Shown: positions 39,405 to 50,188, numbered from the stretch's first letter. The stretch: 64,000 nt of DNA from Owenia fusiformis (GCA_903813345.2 CAIIXF020000010.1:2533169-2597168), one strand, 5' to 3'. The notes: generated by a model from the letters alone, not told the origin. Numbers and translations: made by a program.

Positions 39405-39888
39405 CGTGGATTGCTGACTAAAACTGATTTTAGCTTAACTTGATCATGTAATCAATACGACTGATTCAATCACTGGTGATACGCTCGATTACGCTGGTTA
39501 CCGAAACGGTTCGTAATAAAATGTCGGAATGTCGAAGGTACGATTTTACTTTTTTACTTATTTCAGGCATTGTAGGCAGAATCCCCACGACATTTTTTTC
39601 TCACAAACGTGTATCAGTATCATATAATTTGGAAAAGGTACATGTTTGCGTAAAATATCTCTAGTCTAGATGAAAACAAAGGATTTATCACTGAACCTTG
39701 TTTTGGAGTATATACATTACATTTTTTGATAGTTAGACATGTCCTGGCCAAAAAGCAACAAGATACAGTTGTGGTAGGTTGAGCATTTTTTTCCTTTGTC
39801 TTTTTAAAATTATGTAATATTTCTGAAAGGGGGTGTGGCACATTTGGTAGTTTTCATGTTTTTAAATGGAGTTAAATATCCCTTTTAT

Positions 39889-40148
39889 CAGTTCTAAACA
39901 ACTTTGTTTATAAAATCTTATATTCTACTTTATTCAACTAAAATTATTTAATGTTCCTTCCTTTCTTTTTTTAATTGTAATATGTAATCCAGTTCATTCC
40001 GACACTAATCTTATTTTATTTAAGATTTAAATTTTAAAAATACACTTCATTATAGAATATTGATTCCAAAAGATACCCCGTTCCATTATTGTGAATTCGT
40101 ATCTTTTCAGAAAAAAACTATCATTCAGACTTGAATTAAATGGCCAAT
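39889..40148 (+). repeat. 260-bp direct duplication, copy A
   Basis: Nearly identical (about 97 percent by eye) to 41718-41975; an older third copy is at 42255-42432. The copies share CAACTTTGTTTATAAAATCT at one end and GAATTAAATGGCCAAT at the other. No TG...CA ends, primer-binding site or gene content suggests an LTR. Confidence 0.85.
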
Positions 40149-40202
40149 ATATCTAATGAGTGTCATGTTAATTAAAAGCGCAACGCTTTGTAATGTATAG
40201 AA
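40149..40202 (+). repeat. 55-bp repeat, copy 2
   Basis: Second copy of the block at 32978. It abuts the end of direct duplication copy A exactly, which suggests it marks an insertion junction. Confidence 0.7.
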
Positions 40203-40466
40203 CATAGATTTGGTATCATTGTAAAGTTAAGAATATAAATGTGTTACAAGTGGAGTTTATTTCACTTGAATAACATAACCCTAAATTAGAGTAGAATAAA
40301 TACGATCTAGTATTTCAATTATGAGTATAGGGGTAAAAGAAATGTACAACAACTGTGTTTTATGCATATTAATTAGCTTACTAATTAACATATAAATTTT
40401 AATTCCTTTTTTACATTAACTCAATTTGATTTTTTGTGCAATATAGTACACTATGATATCAGTCTT

Positions 40467-40650
40467 AGCTTGTATTCGCAAATGCAACTAACGCCATCGG
40501 CTACCGGATTAACCTACTATTTTATGGGCAACTCATTTAAATATGAATAGTACCTGCCACTATTCCATTCATATTTAAATGAACTGGTCATAAAATAGTA
40601 GGTTAATCCGGTAGTCGCTAGCTGTGAGTTGCATTCGCAAATGCAAGCTT
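40467..40650. mobile_element. 184-bp palindromic MITE
   Basis: Arms of about 85 bases: AGCTTG-ATTCGCAAATGCAAC, then CTACCGGATTAACCTACTAT and TCATTTAAATATGAAT, are mirrored in reverse complement with a tiny loop near 40.56 kb. No coding capacity. No clear target duplication. Confidence 0.75.
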
Positions 40651-40729
40651 ATATTTTACACTTACTTCAAAAGGTAGTTTTATTAATCCATTGTCACCTG
40701 CTATAATTGAACCTAAACATATACATATG

Positions 40730-41634
40730 ACGTGCACGGACCTGGGGACAATTCGGGAAATGCGGGCTTATCTCACCTTTGAACGTTAATCTCTGCCTTA
40801 TTTAAAAAGCCAACTATGTGTTTTATATATCATTTTGAAGTATTTCTTATTCGCATTTCAATGAAATTATTTTTCCTGCAAAATTTTGATGGGATCCAAC
40901 ACATTTTTAAAGTTAAATATACCCCGACATCGTCAAATACGCTGTAAGACGACGTAACACTTTACGCTTACAGTGCTCGTTGAAATTGAGATAACTTTTG
41001 AAATAATGATCAAAATCCCACTTAAATTTTACAATTTATTCAATGGAACATTTGCATTTATGACGTCACAATTGCTTAACGGCTACATTTCAAATTATCT
41101 TATACGAACGCTTTTAAAATTTTCAAAATTGTGTAAGGTTTTGAAGGCGAATGGGACGAGCAATTCGTTTACCTTCATTTAACCTTCTAATTTAGGTCTG
41201 ATTTGAAAAAAAATTTAACTGCACAATATTGTCATGGCGAAATTTACAAAACATTAACCGGTTTGTTTATTTTGCAAATAATATCAAAATAAGAGCTGGT
41301 TTTCGAGACTTGAAAAAATGTGACACATCGATTTTTTACCACAAATTCCATACATATCAATTTTTACTAACGCCCCAAGTGGATTGCTTGACCGTTTTTC
41401 AAAATTCAAAAACATTTTAGAAATATTGTCCTCGAGATCTTGCTACCCTGTAAATTTTGTAATGATTAGATAAGGATAAAGTAATTTATTTTTAGGTTGA
41501 CTAAACTTGTAAAAAATGTGACGCTTGTCGTTTTTGACGTTGTAAGGCTGTTTGCGCCCTATACTGCTCATTGTTTTGTTTTGTTTTTTGACGCCATAAT
41601 GTTACGCTAATTGTCCCCAGTTTCGTGCGACGTG
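40730..41634. mobile_element. Possible 0.9 kb TIR element (tentative)
   Basis: ACGTGCACGGACCTGGGGAC at the left mirrors CTGGGGACAATT preceded by ACGTCGCACGAAA at the right (reverse complement), about 27 bases with small gaps. The interior has no protein domain. Target duplication not seen. Confidence 0.4.
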
Positions 41635-41717
41635 TAACAAGTATTTCATAACTTCAAAATATTTCCAAAACCATAACCTTTAACATGTAATAGCAGATAG
41701 AGTTGAAATTACACATT

Positions 41718-41975
41718 CAGTTTTAAACAACTTTGTTTATAAAATCTTATATTCTACTTTATTCAACTAAAATTATTTAATGTTCCTTCCTTTCTTTTTT
41801 TAATTGTAATATGTAATCCCGTTCATTCCGACACTAATCTTATTTTGCTTAAGATTTAAATTTTAAAAATAGACTTCATTATAGAATATTGATTCCAAAA
41901 GATACCCCGTTCCATTATTGTGAATTCGTATCTTTTCAGAATTATCATCATTCAGACTTGAATTAAATGGCCAAT
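41718..41975 (+). repeat. 260-bp direct duplication, copy B
   Basis: Near-identical to 39889-40148. To its right the sequence continues (TATTCTGA-GAAA, CTCCTAGACA-CC, CTCTTGTT) in a way matched by the older copy at 42255-42555, so the ancestral unit was about 500 bp. Confidence 0.85.
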
Positions 41976-42254
41976 TAGTATTACTGTAATATTCTGAAGA
42001 AAAAATTTTGCTCCTAGACACCCTGCTCTTGTTATAGATACGAACAGGTCTAATACGCTACATATGAACACCGTAAATGGTTGAATTCTATCTATTCATT
42101 TATTTGCGATAACCTTTGTGGCATTTTGTCTTGTTAATGTTGCAAGATTATCTTTTAATGTAAAGTTGGCATTAATTTTTGTCACTAGTTTGTCCTGATG
42201 AGCCAAAATTCATTGATCATAAAAGAGTATACCGTTTCTACTTTTCTCATTTAT

Positions 42255-42560
42255 TAAATTGTAATGTAATCTTTTTCATTCTGACACTAATCCTATTTTA
42301 TTTAAGATTTAAATTCTAAGAATACACTTCATTATAAAATATTGATTCTAAAAGATACATCGTTGCTTCATTGAGAATGAGTAACTTTTCAGAAAAAAAC
42401 TATTATCAAGAATCAAATTAAATGGGCAAATACTTTGTATTGATATTCTGATGAAACAATTTTTCTCCTAGACATCCCGCTCTTGTTTTAGATTTGAATG
42501 TGACTACTATGCTACGTAGGTCTACATGAACACAGTAAATGGTTAAATCCATTCTGATAC
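42255..42560 (+). repeat. Older, diverged copy of the ~500-bp unit
   Basis: Matches copy B and the sequence following it to about 42.1 kb at roughly 80 percent by eye, about 520 bp downstream. The duplication at 39.9/41.7 kb is therefore much younger than this one. Confidence 0.7.
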
Positions 42561-42618
42561 TCATCACATGTTTCTGCCTTCAATGAGAAATATGAAGGCC
42601 ACGATTTCTCATGATGGG
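42553..42618 (+). repeat. Dispersed 70-80 bp repeat, copy 3
   Basis: Third copy of the repeat seen at 20677 and 26169 (CTGATACTCATCACATG, CTGCCTTCAA, GAAGGCCACGATTTCTCATG). Confidence 0.6.
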
Positions 42619-42682
42619 TTAAATCATACCAAATTTAATTTATGAACTTTTGAGAATTTTTACAGGGGGTTCGCACGTATCA

Positions 42683-42742
42683 CCACATGCCCATATATTG
42701 GACAGAATATCGGTGTTGCACTCTGGGAGCCAATCCACCCTG
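42683..42742 (-). mobile_element. End fragment of the 6.6-kb MITE family
   Basis: On the minus strand it begins CAGGGTGGATTGGCTCCCAG and follows the 6626 element for about 60 bases (AGTGCA-CACCGATATTCTGT, ATATATGGG). The opposite end is missing. Confidence 0.7.
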
Positions 42743-42959
42743 ACCATTTAGCGCATACTGGTAGGTTCATGCATGCAGAACAATGCACCTGACAGATGCC
42801 ATATCCCACAAACTCTCCCCCCACTTGTCATCCTCCTAAGCAGGTGTACAGAATGCATACCTCCTTCTTCCCCCTGCTATAACCAATTTGGGAGTGCCCG
42901 ATTAAACTGAATCACGTTATCTAATTATTAGGTACTCAGAAGACAACAGAATCGTTGAT

Positions 42960-42976
42960 TTATATATATATATATG
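42960..42976. repeat. (AT)n microsatellite at the LINE tail
   Basis: About eight AT units directly beyond the minus-strand AATAAA (42979-42984). Simple-repeat tails are usual at LINE 3' ends. Confidence 0.7.
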
Positions 42977-43211
42977 TCTTTATTTCCCATTTAGCATGGA
43001 GTACAAAACTTTAAACATTTAACACAACAGTGAAAATTAACCAAAAACAACGACATAAAAACACATCTAAAAATTTAAGACAATAACAAAAAACACACAA
43101 AACAACAAGAACAATCCACATCTAAAATGTCAATGACAAGTAATAAAGTATATATTAAAAAATCACAAACAGTGGTGGTAAGTCACATTTCTAAAAAATA
43201 TTTGCATCACT

Positions 43212-44057
43212 CTAAAATGGAGTGGTAAGATCAATATTTAAAAGTTCTACAACAGTACACAAGAAAGGTAGGAGAATTGCCAAGACTTTTGAATTGTCTG
43301 TAAAATATAAGCTGGAGAGGCCTTTCACTGACACACAAAAGGGGTTTTCTCGAAAATCCTTTTTGAACGACTCTATCTTAAGCCCAATTCTGTTAAGGTT
43401 CAAGACATCGCTTAAGTTGTGTAGCATTTCATTGCGAGCATCTTCAGTTTTGGAACAATCCAACAGTCCATGTGAAACCGAATCCGGAGTTAGCACGCCA
43501 CAGTGCTCACACAGGTTTTCATCATTACGTTTTGAGGCTACGGTGGCAAACTTTAGCAGACCAGGGACGACCTTTGAGTGTTTCCAAAGTGGACACGGTT
43601 CTATTGAATCTTGTATTTGTCTCAGTCGACTAAAACTAACATCATTAGAAGTTCTATCTTGCCATTCGGAGTTTTGTACTGAATTTATTGTATGTTTTAC
43701 AATGTTTTTCCAAATTCTTTGTGGCGGAAAATACCCACTAACTAAGTATTCGCGTAATGAAACTAGACTGTATTTATTTAATATTCTGTGAATATCAGGA
43801 ATAAACCCCTTCTGGGAAGGGGACGTCTCATTTAAATGTAGTCTGGTAAGAAACACACGTTTCGCCAAATGAGTGTGCTTCAGATGTATAAGGTGTCCTA
43901 AAAAGAGTAATTTTTTACTATCTATCATTGATTCAATGTTGTTTAGACCAAGCATTCCTAAGGTTAAGTCTGTTCTTGTCCATTTGGATTGGTCTTGCAG
44001 CGTTTTAGCGATGAATCTGAGACCTTTTTCAAGCTGGAGGGTTTGTGTTTTTGTCAT
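43212..44057 (-). CDS. LINE (non-LTR retrotransposon) ORF2 C-terminal fragment
   Basis: A 281-residue frame lacking the endonuclease and catalytic palm of reverse transcriptase. Residues about 9-60 (LEKGLRFIAKTLQDQSKWTR, then GLNNIESMIDSKKLLFLGHL) resemble the thumb/connection segment that follows the polymerase domain in many LINEs. LCEHCGVLTPDSVSHGLLDC near residue 183 fits the C-terminal CCHC-type zinc-binding motif (CxxC, His, Cys). An AATAAA and an (AT)n tail follow the stop. It is 5'-truncated and on its own non-functional. The antisense strand carries a 189-codon shadow frame. Clade not assignable. Confidence 0.65.
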   Translation of the reverse strand: MTKTQTLQLEKGLRFIAKTLQDQSKWTRTDLTLGMLGLNNIESMIDSKKLLFLGHLIHLKHTHLAKRVFLTRLHLNETSPSQKGFIPDIHRILNKYSLVSLREYLVSGYFPPQRIWKNIVKHTINSVQNSEWQDRTSNDVSFSRLRQIQDSIEPCPLWKHSKVVPGLLKFATVASKRNDENLCEHCGVLTPDSVSHGLLDCSKTEDARNEMLHNLSDVLNLNRIGLKIESFKKDFRENPFCVSVKGLSSLYFTDNSKVLAILLPFLCTVVELLNIDLTTPF

Positions 44058-44814
44058 TTCATACCAAAAAATGCGTTTTTGTAACTTTTAAGTGAGGAAT
44101 TAAATCGACGATTCTGTTGTCTTCTGAACTATTTGTTCGCAAATATGTACAATTTCTTAAACATATGATACTGATACATGTTTGTGATAAAAATGTCGTA
44201 GGAATTCTGCCCCCAACGTGTGAAATAAGGAAAAAAGAAAAATCGTACCTATAATGTTCCGACATTTTGTTACCGAAACGAACCGTTTCGGCAACCAGCG
44301 TAATCGAGTGGATCACCAGTGTCAATGATGTTACCCATGATAATATATTCATGTTTTTTTTAAATCGGTTTTTAAACAAACTGCATCCAAAATCAATAAT
44401 AAAAAAATATATACATTAATGTTCATGAGTTAACTATCAGCATGCAACATGTAATCCTATCCAAAGTTATAAATCCTTATAATGCATCCCGGCTTTCTTG
44501 TATCTTGGTACTGAGTGAATATTAATGAAGAAGGCGTCATTTCAAAATGTAACTTTGTTAAAAAGTAAATATTTCATTTTGCAAATCATGCCCTATTACA
44601 TTATACTCATTTTGTATAAATAAATCAATAAATAATAATAAATGAATTAATCAACTTAGCTATTATGAACATCATGTACATGAATTTGTGCAACTATATG
44701 TCATTAACTGTATAAACAATCATTTAGAACAACTCTATTCAAGACTGTATAGATACAAAAGTCAATGTATACAGTATCCAAGTATATGAATCCGGGATAT
44801 GAAAAATACAAATA

Positions 44815-45178
44815 TTTAAGGATTTAAGTCCTGGAATCATTCCATTGAAGATTTTGTTTTCAAATCTTGACATGACCACGCAGCGGGAATGCAAAGTTTA
44901 GGAAACAACGCCTGAGTAGAATGAAGCAGCCACAATGCAGTCTTGGGCTTAAATTCTTCTCACACATTGCAAAATATTTTCTACGAAATCACCTTAAAGA
45001 TACAAAATCACTAAAAGAACATATTTTCAATGAATTTTTTTGCAAAGGTCAAATTGGCAAAGTATCAATTTCAATCTGGGGAGTCGAAGTTGTCACCTTG
45101 ACAGCTGTTTAACAAGTGACCTTGAATGCGGTGATTGGTGATAAAGTGCACTGCTGTTATATGAAGTACTTTGCTGTG
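44815..45178 (-). repeat. Right arm of the 10-kb inverted repeat pair
   Basis: Inverted partner of 35134-35486; shared blocks include CAGTCTTGGGCTTAAATTCT, CACACATTGCAAAATATTTT, AAAAGAACATATTT and GTTGTCACCTTGACA. Confidence 0.7.
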
Positions 45179-45973
45179 TTTGACAACTTTGGCCCGTGGT
45201 GTGTGATGTGGGATCACAAGGGCATTTAGCTAGACTAAATATATAGTGTATTATTTGACAAAATGCAAAATATATATGTCTCTATACAAAAGACATGCAG
45301 AAAATACCACGGTGGTCATTTTTTAAGTTTAGAGGAAGCGAAAAGTTTGCAGACGAATGGCGTAGAGCCTGTTATAAGCTTAATAAGTTCAAAAATAAAT
45401 ACAATAGTATTCATAAATATAGTATTCATGTTTCCATTTTTTGCCAAAATAATTCGTAAGTCAGAAACTGAATATATTTTCCAATCTTGGTGAAATCCAC
45501 ATTATCTTAGAACTCGAGCTGATTCAGTCTCGAAAAGTAGAAATACTAGTGTGTTCCCTATCGTTTACAAATAGTCCGAAAATGGGTTCTTAAACAGTGG
45601 TACTTTAATGTTGTCCCAAACCTTTTCTACAAGTGTATTGGCATTGTTGAAGCAGCCCTTAGACTATTGGGTTTACTTCTTTTCATCCATACATTTACAT
45701 TAATAAAGTTTCAAAAATGATGTAAGAAACATACCAGGGTGCCATTTTGAATTTAAAATTCCAAATTGAAAAGAGAAATCCTGAGAAAATAAGAATCCAA
45801 AATCAATTTCTATAAATCAAATCAATTGAACATAATATAGAATGTAACATAAATAAAACAACTTTATTTCTTAACAATATTTACTGTTATACATATACAT
45901 ATAGACTTCCCTATGAGATCTAAAACTAAGTCATCAAACTAAAACCAACTGGTTGTGATAAATAAGGCTTTTA

Positions 45974-46041
45974 CAGGGTGGCCCAAAAGTTTACAGAACA
46001 AGATTCTTGAAGAACTGTAAACTAACTTTTGGGCCACCCTG
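45974..46041. mobile_element. 68-bp hairpin mini-element
   Basis: CAGGGTGGCCCAAAAGTTTA at the left, its inverse (ACTTTTGGGCCACCCTG) at the right, and CTGTAAAC/GTTTACAG nearer the loop. The termini resemble Tc1/mariner-type inverted repeats; a TA precedes the left end, but no matching TA follows the right. Confidence 0.65.
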
Positions 46042-48167
46042 CAGATTAAAGTAGCATCAAAGAATAGAGCGTAAAATGTTTTAGAAAATAGGATCAGGCC
46101 TGGAATGTTGAATGAGTATCCCTAGTCTTTGTTTTTTGTCTTTGTTGCCCTTTTGGGATATCACATCAAAACACCAATGGGGACCAATTCACAAAGTGAA
46201 CTTTGTTTTACAATATGAGTCACTTATGTACTAAGTTCTGGCACTTGGGCCACCATCTCCCAACAATAAATGGAATGGATGCATTCGGGCATCCATAGAT
46301 GTTTTCAGTAAATCAACAATCAATGTGAACTACAACTTAAAATATGCTACATGCAAACAAAATCAAGTTTATACCAATTTTTCAAAACAAAACAAGTAAG
46401 AATATGAAACACAAATAATATTCCAGGTATGAATGAATTTTCTTGTCAATAGTTCAATATGAATACAATTATAGAAAACATATTTATTTGTATGTACTCA
46501 GGTATCTTAGTTTGCGGAAATAATTTCTTATTGAGTACTTTATGGATTTATTGACTCTTGCCCTAAAATAACAAGGAAGGCGGCCACAGAGCATGAAAAA
46601 TCAACAAATAACCATTGTACAATGGTATTTCACTGGTTTAACCTCCCATGTCATCCATTCTTCAAGTTTAGTTAAACAAGAGATTGTCAATGATGTTTGT
46701 TGAAGTAAAAATGGCTACATTTAAATATTTTTCCTGCTTAACGCACAAATAATCTATATTGGCCTTATTGACTGTGTGTACTTTATAATAACTGGTACAT
46801 ATATTGATCAACTACATACCAGCATACATAAGTTTTCATGCATTTTCCATGCTTTTCTCTCCAAAATTATCAAAATAGAATTTCAAAAAAATCTGACATG
46901 TGGAATTTCTGATTTGAGCATGAAATAGGCTAATGATGAACCACAATTTTGAAGTGAAGTGAGAATTATTATTTTAAACTTCACCGAACTGCATCGAACT
47001 GTAATTAAATCAAAGTATAAAACTATCAAATATCACATCAGATATGTTTGCTTTCTGGTCATAACAAACTGAAACCTAAGTGTATTTAAATGTTTGTGTA
47101 ATAAAAACTGAGATAGTTCTTCACCTGTTAAGTAAAAATATTCTTATTGATTTTTGTTAGAGAAAACTCAGGTTCGCTTCCAGGAAGATATTGATTTTAG
47201 AATTCAAAATGAAAATGTGTTTTGTATAATCAATTAAAAATGTTATCACCACAAAAATGACAAAAAGCTGAACTATAAGAGTAAAGGTTATAAAAGATGA
47301 TACGAGTCTCTGACATTTTGAGGTGATCCATTAAGGAGGTCAGGAAACCTATACTCCTGACTTCCATAAACTTGCTTTAATGGTGTAATGGTGTAATACA
47401 GACATACATCCTGTGACACCCTGGTCTTAATGATTTTACAGTTTTAGTCAATTAAACATCAGAATTTGATATTTAGTAAACTCAGTGGATAAGTTATAAT
47501 TACAGATTGACACAGAATTTTACATGTAGACCTAGCTTAATCACTTGGCTAAAGGGCTTTCATGTATAGTTTGCATTCTTAAGTTATGTACATCTACTAC
47601 AAATGAACACAGCTCTGATTTTGTATGTAGTTTTGTATTCAAGCACATCCTATACTTTTAAATGTAGCCTTTTTGAGAAATGAATGCAGCTAATTTTGTC
47701 AACATATAGAATTAAACCAGTGAAAGTTTATAAAATTATTTGAAATATTCCATTCTGACATTTTGATGTTCTCATACCTTTTTGATGATCTAGTACCTTT
47801 TTTAATGTGCCATGTAGTTTCAAATTACTTTCACTTCCTAAATACTAAAAACTGCCCATTTTTGGACATTTTAAACTTCATCATAAATATATGGAAAAAA
47901 CTTCTAAACCTTGAAATTCCAGTTGACCTTGACATGTCATCTTTACCGTTGATCTTCAGTCAGTAATAAGTAAGCAATTTTGACAGTTGACTTCTAAAGA
48001 GGTCTACTATATTATCCTCGGACGGATTCTAAATGACTACACCACTGACAGCTTAAGGCAGCAGGTTCTAAATCATCTGTGTATCACATATGTATAAATA
48101 TATAACATTTATTGTATGTATATCGTAATAATATAATACGAAACATAGATATTAATGTTGTTCAAAT

Positions 48168-48352
48168 ATTGGATGGATTCTGCTTTGGATTCATGTACAT
48201 TGTACGATAATATAATAAAAATGCATAACATATTCAATACATTTATAACCATTATTAAAATGTTGGATGGATTCTGCTTAGATTCATGCACTGCAATAAT
48301 GCATGATATATTTACATAAATATTGGATGGATTCTGCTTTGGATTCATGTAC
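48168..48352. repeat. Three spaced copies of a 31-bp repeat
   Basis: ATTGGATGGATTCTGCTTTG then GATTCATGTAC at 48168, 48262 and 48322, spaced by 94 and 60 bases. A 79-codon minus-strand frame across them (ESKQNPSN repeats) is a by-product. Confidence 0.75.
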
Positions 48353-49059
48353 TAATACTATTCTATATACACTTTATGCATAAATTATATATAGTCCCAA
48401 GTTAATGGGTATATGGAAAATAGAGCAATGTTACAGTATTCTATACAAATATTATACTGCATACTTTTCAACAAATACATACAACTACATACACATATAT
48501 CTATGAGAAAAAGCAGATAGTTGTCTATACAGTATATAAGTTGCACCTTTTCGCCATCATGTGGCAGTTGAAGACATCAAGCAAACACAATTTTAAAGCT
48601 AGCTTCCATCAGTCCATATCACACATCTTATACAAGTGTACAGTATACAATTGTTCACCTATCCAGAGGTTAACTGTTAAAATTATATTTCAACATTGAA
48701 ATCCTAGTGTTCAGGTTGAGGTTATCAATGGAACAATATAATTTTAAAAGTCAACCAAAGGGAGAGGTATTTAATTATTGTGTTTATGTGAAGAAAATAC
48801 AAAACAAGGCTAGCTTACTCCAACAATTAAAATAAACGTGCATTTTGTTACTACAGTATATATAATATAGCGAAATGTAATCAAATACAGACTAATGCAT
48901 AGTCTACAAAAACATGGCATTTAGCATGTGTAAATGAATGGAGGGTTGCCTTAATTTGAGGCCATGTGCTAGACTGACTAAAACATTCACCTACAAGTTT
49001 TCCTCCTCAAGGAGACATTGGGATTGCTTGGTGTGGCTCCTTAAAGTGTGCGCCAAAGT

Positions 49060-49140
49060 TTAAAACTGCGCAGGCGCAGCGCTCTCGCTAACCTATATAA
49101 AGAGATTACAGGGTACAGGCTTCAGAGGTAAGCCAGGAAG
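49060..49140 (+). promoter_or_regulatory. TATA-type promoter-like site (tentative)
   Basis: A GC-rich patch (GCGCAGGCGCAGCGC) precedes CTATATAAAG at about 49.095 kb. Thirty bases on there is a donor-like CAGAGGTAAGC. This could be a first exon on the plus strand, but no plus-strand coding sequence follows in the window, so the call rests on the arrangement only. Confidence 0.25.
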
Positions 49141-49763
49141 GTGAACAATATCGTCCCGTGTTGATTTCCCGTATAATCGTAACCAGGCAAGTTTCACCTT
49201 TGGAATTGAAAATGACTATTAGATATACTTTGTAGATGTTTATATATGAAGGTATTAAGTGTATGCATCAATCAAATGGCTCATTTTGAACATATAAAAA
49301 GTATTTGTGTTTTGTTTCCCAGGGAATTGTATTCCCATGTTGTACACACATAAATAGTGTACATTATGTTGTACTTGAATAGCCTGGCTTATATAATATT
49401 GAAGGGCATGCTGATTGTACACACGAGTACATGCATGAAGGCCAAATATTGATATTGCTTGCATACCTAAAGTAAAAATAAACTCTTCTAATCCCCTAAT
49501 GTAAACACGGCGGTATACGTAGCCCGATTTATCGGGGGCTTTAATGTGGCATCACATGGGCTCACCAATACTACATAGAGGATTGGAAAATATATATTTC
49601 ATAAAAGGTATATGCATTCATGCAAATGGTTCATACTCATATTTCTCTGTAACATATCACATTGTGGAGTGGAGAATCACTGGACGGCAAAATTGGACGG
49701 ATAAGAATTATTTTGAGCCCATAAGCTAGGTTTTAATATATCACAGTTGCCAACATCATTACA

Positions 49764-49837
49764 CTTTGTCACATTTCTAAGCCACGTCTCTGTCACATTT
49801 TTCTAAGTCACATCTCTGTCACATTTTTCTTACTCAC
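49764..49837. repeat. 26-28 bp tandem repeat, about 2.7 copies
   Basis: Units of TGTCACATTTTTCTAAGTCA-CATCTC with small changes. Confidence 0.7.
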
Positions 49838-50010
49838 AAATCCAACAGTAAAGTACATTCTGCTTTAACATGGACTGAGATTCTTCAAAGTGTTACATTC
49901 TCCGTGTTTGCCAGCTGAATCAGAGACTCAGATTAAATGAGATTTGTGTTATGGAAACCAGGAAAAAAGGCTGTTTCAAACAAAAAAGCCAATACGATTA
50001 TTCTGCTCAT

Positions 50011-50016
50011 TTTATT
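50011..50016 (-). terminator. Polyadenylation signal of the NDPK-like gene
   Basis: AATAAA on the minus strand, about 104 bases after the stop codon at 50120 and in the same exon. Confidence 0.55.
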
Positions 50017-50119
50017 CCCTTTGTTGGCACTTTTAAGGGTACTGTTGTTTCCTGGTACCATTGTGTCACTGTCATGGTACTGCTGACTTATTGTATTGTT
50101 GCTGTCTGTCGTTGTAGTT

Positions 50120-50188
50120 TCACTTTGTAATGCTAACTTGAGCACCAGGTAGTAACTCATCAAAGAAGAATGCAAGGTGTTTGTGGGC
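50120..50188 (-). CDS. NDPK-like gene, last coding exon
   Basis: Phase 0 in. AHKHLAFFFDELLPGAQVSI then TK and TGA. The segment fits the NDPK closing helix (AxxExxLFF). A 2.8-kb intron precedes it. The 3' UTR continues left with an AATAAA. Confidence 0.8.
   Translation of the reverse strand, partial: AHKHLAFFFDELLPGAQVSITK

Larger units (their letters stand above)
42937..44131. repeat. 26-bp inverted repeats flanking the LINE fragment
   Basis: CAGAAGACAACAGAATCGTT then GATTTA at 42938-42963 is mirrored in reverse complement at 44104-44129. The right copy is followed directly by the outer inverted repeat of the composite element. Confidence 0.7.
39471..44321. mobile_element. Composite TIR DNA element, 4.85 kb, 5-bp target duplication
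   Basis: The first ~180 bases (CACTGGTGATACGCTCGATT inward) return inverted at 44140-44321 (about 85 percent by eye). The ends CACTG...CAGTG are bounded by TCAAT at 39466-39470 and 44322-44326. Shared inner landmarks are GGTTNCCGAAACGGTTCGT, AAAATGTCGGAA and GTATCAGTATCATAT. Five-base duplications and CAC ends occur in the Transib/RAG-like superfamily, but the terminal heptamer is not the usual one and no transposase was found, so the class is open. It holds nested elements and a LINE fragment. Confidence 0.7.
45179..50010. other. Intergenic region left of the NDPK-like gene
   Basis: About 4.8 kb of AT-rich sequence with only short frames. It holds a 68-bp hairpin element, a three-copy repeat at 48.2 kb, a TATA-like site at 49.1 kb and a small tandem repeat at 49.8 kb. 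No gene was recognised. Confidence 0.6.

Noticed and set aside
39889-41975. Two 260-bp direct repeats read as the ends of an LTR element
   Set aside because: No TG...CA ends, no target duplication, no primer-binding site or polyprotein domain between them, and a third tandem copy outside; a duplication fits better.
43222-43791. 189-codon plus-strand open frame
   Set aside because: It lies exactly antisense to the LINE fragment, which has recognisable motifs; the plus-strand translation has none.
48109-48348. 79-codon frame with repeated ESKQNPSN
   Set aside because: The repeats come from a three-copy DNA repeat with unequal spacing; the rest is low-complexity AT sequence.
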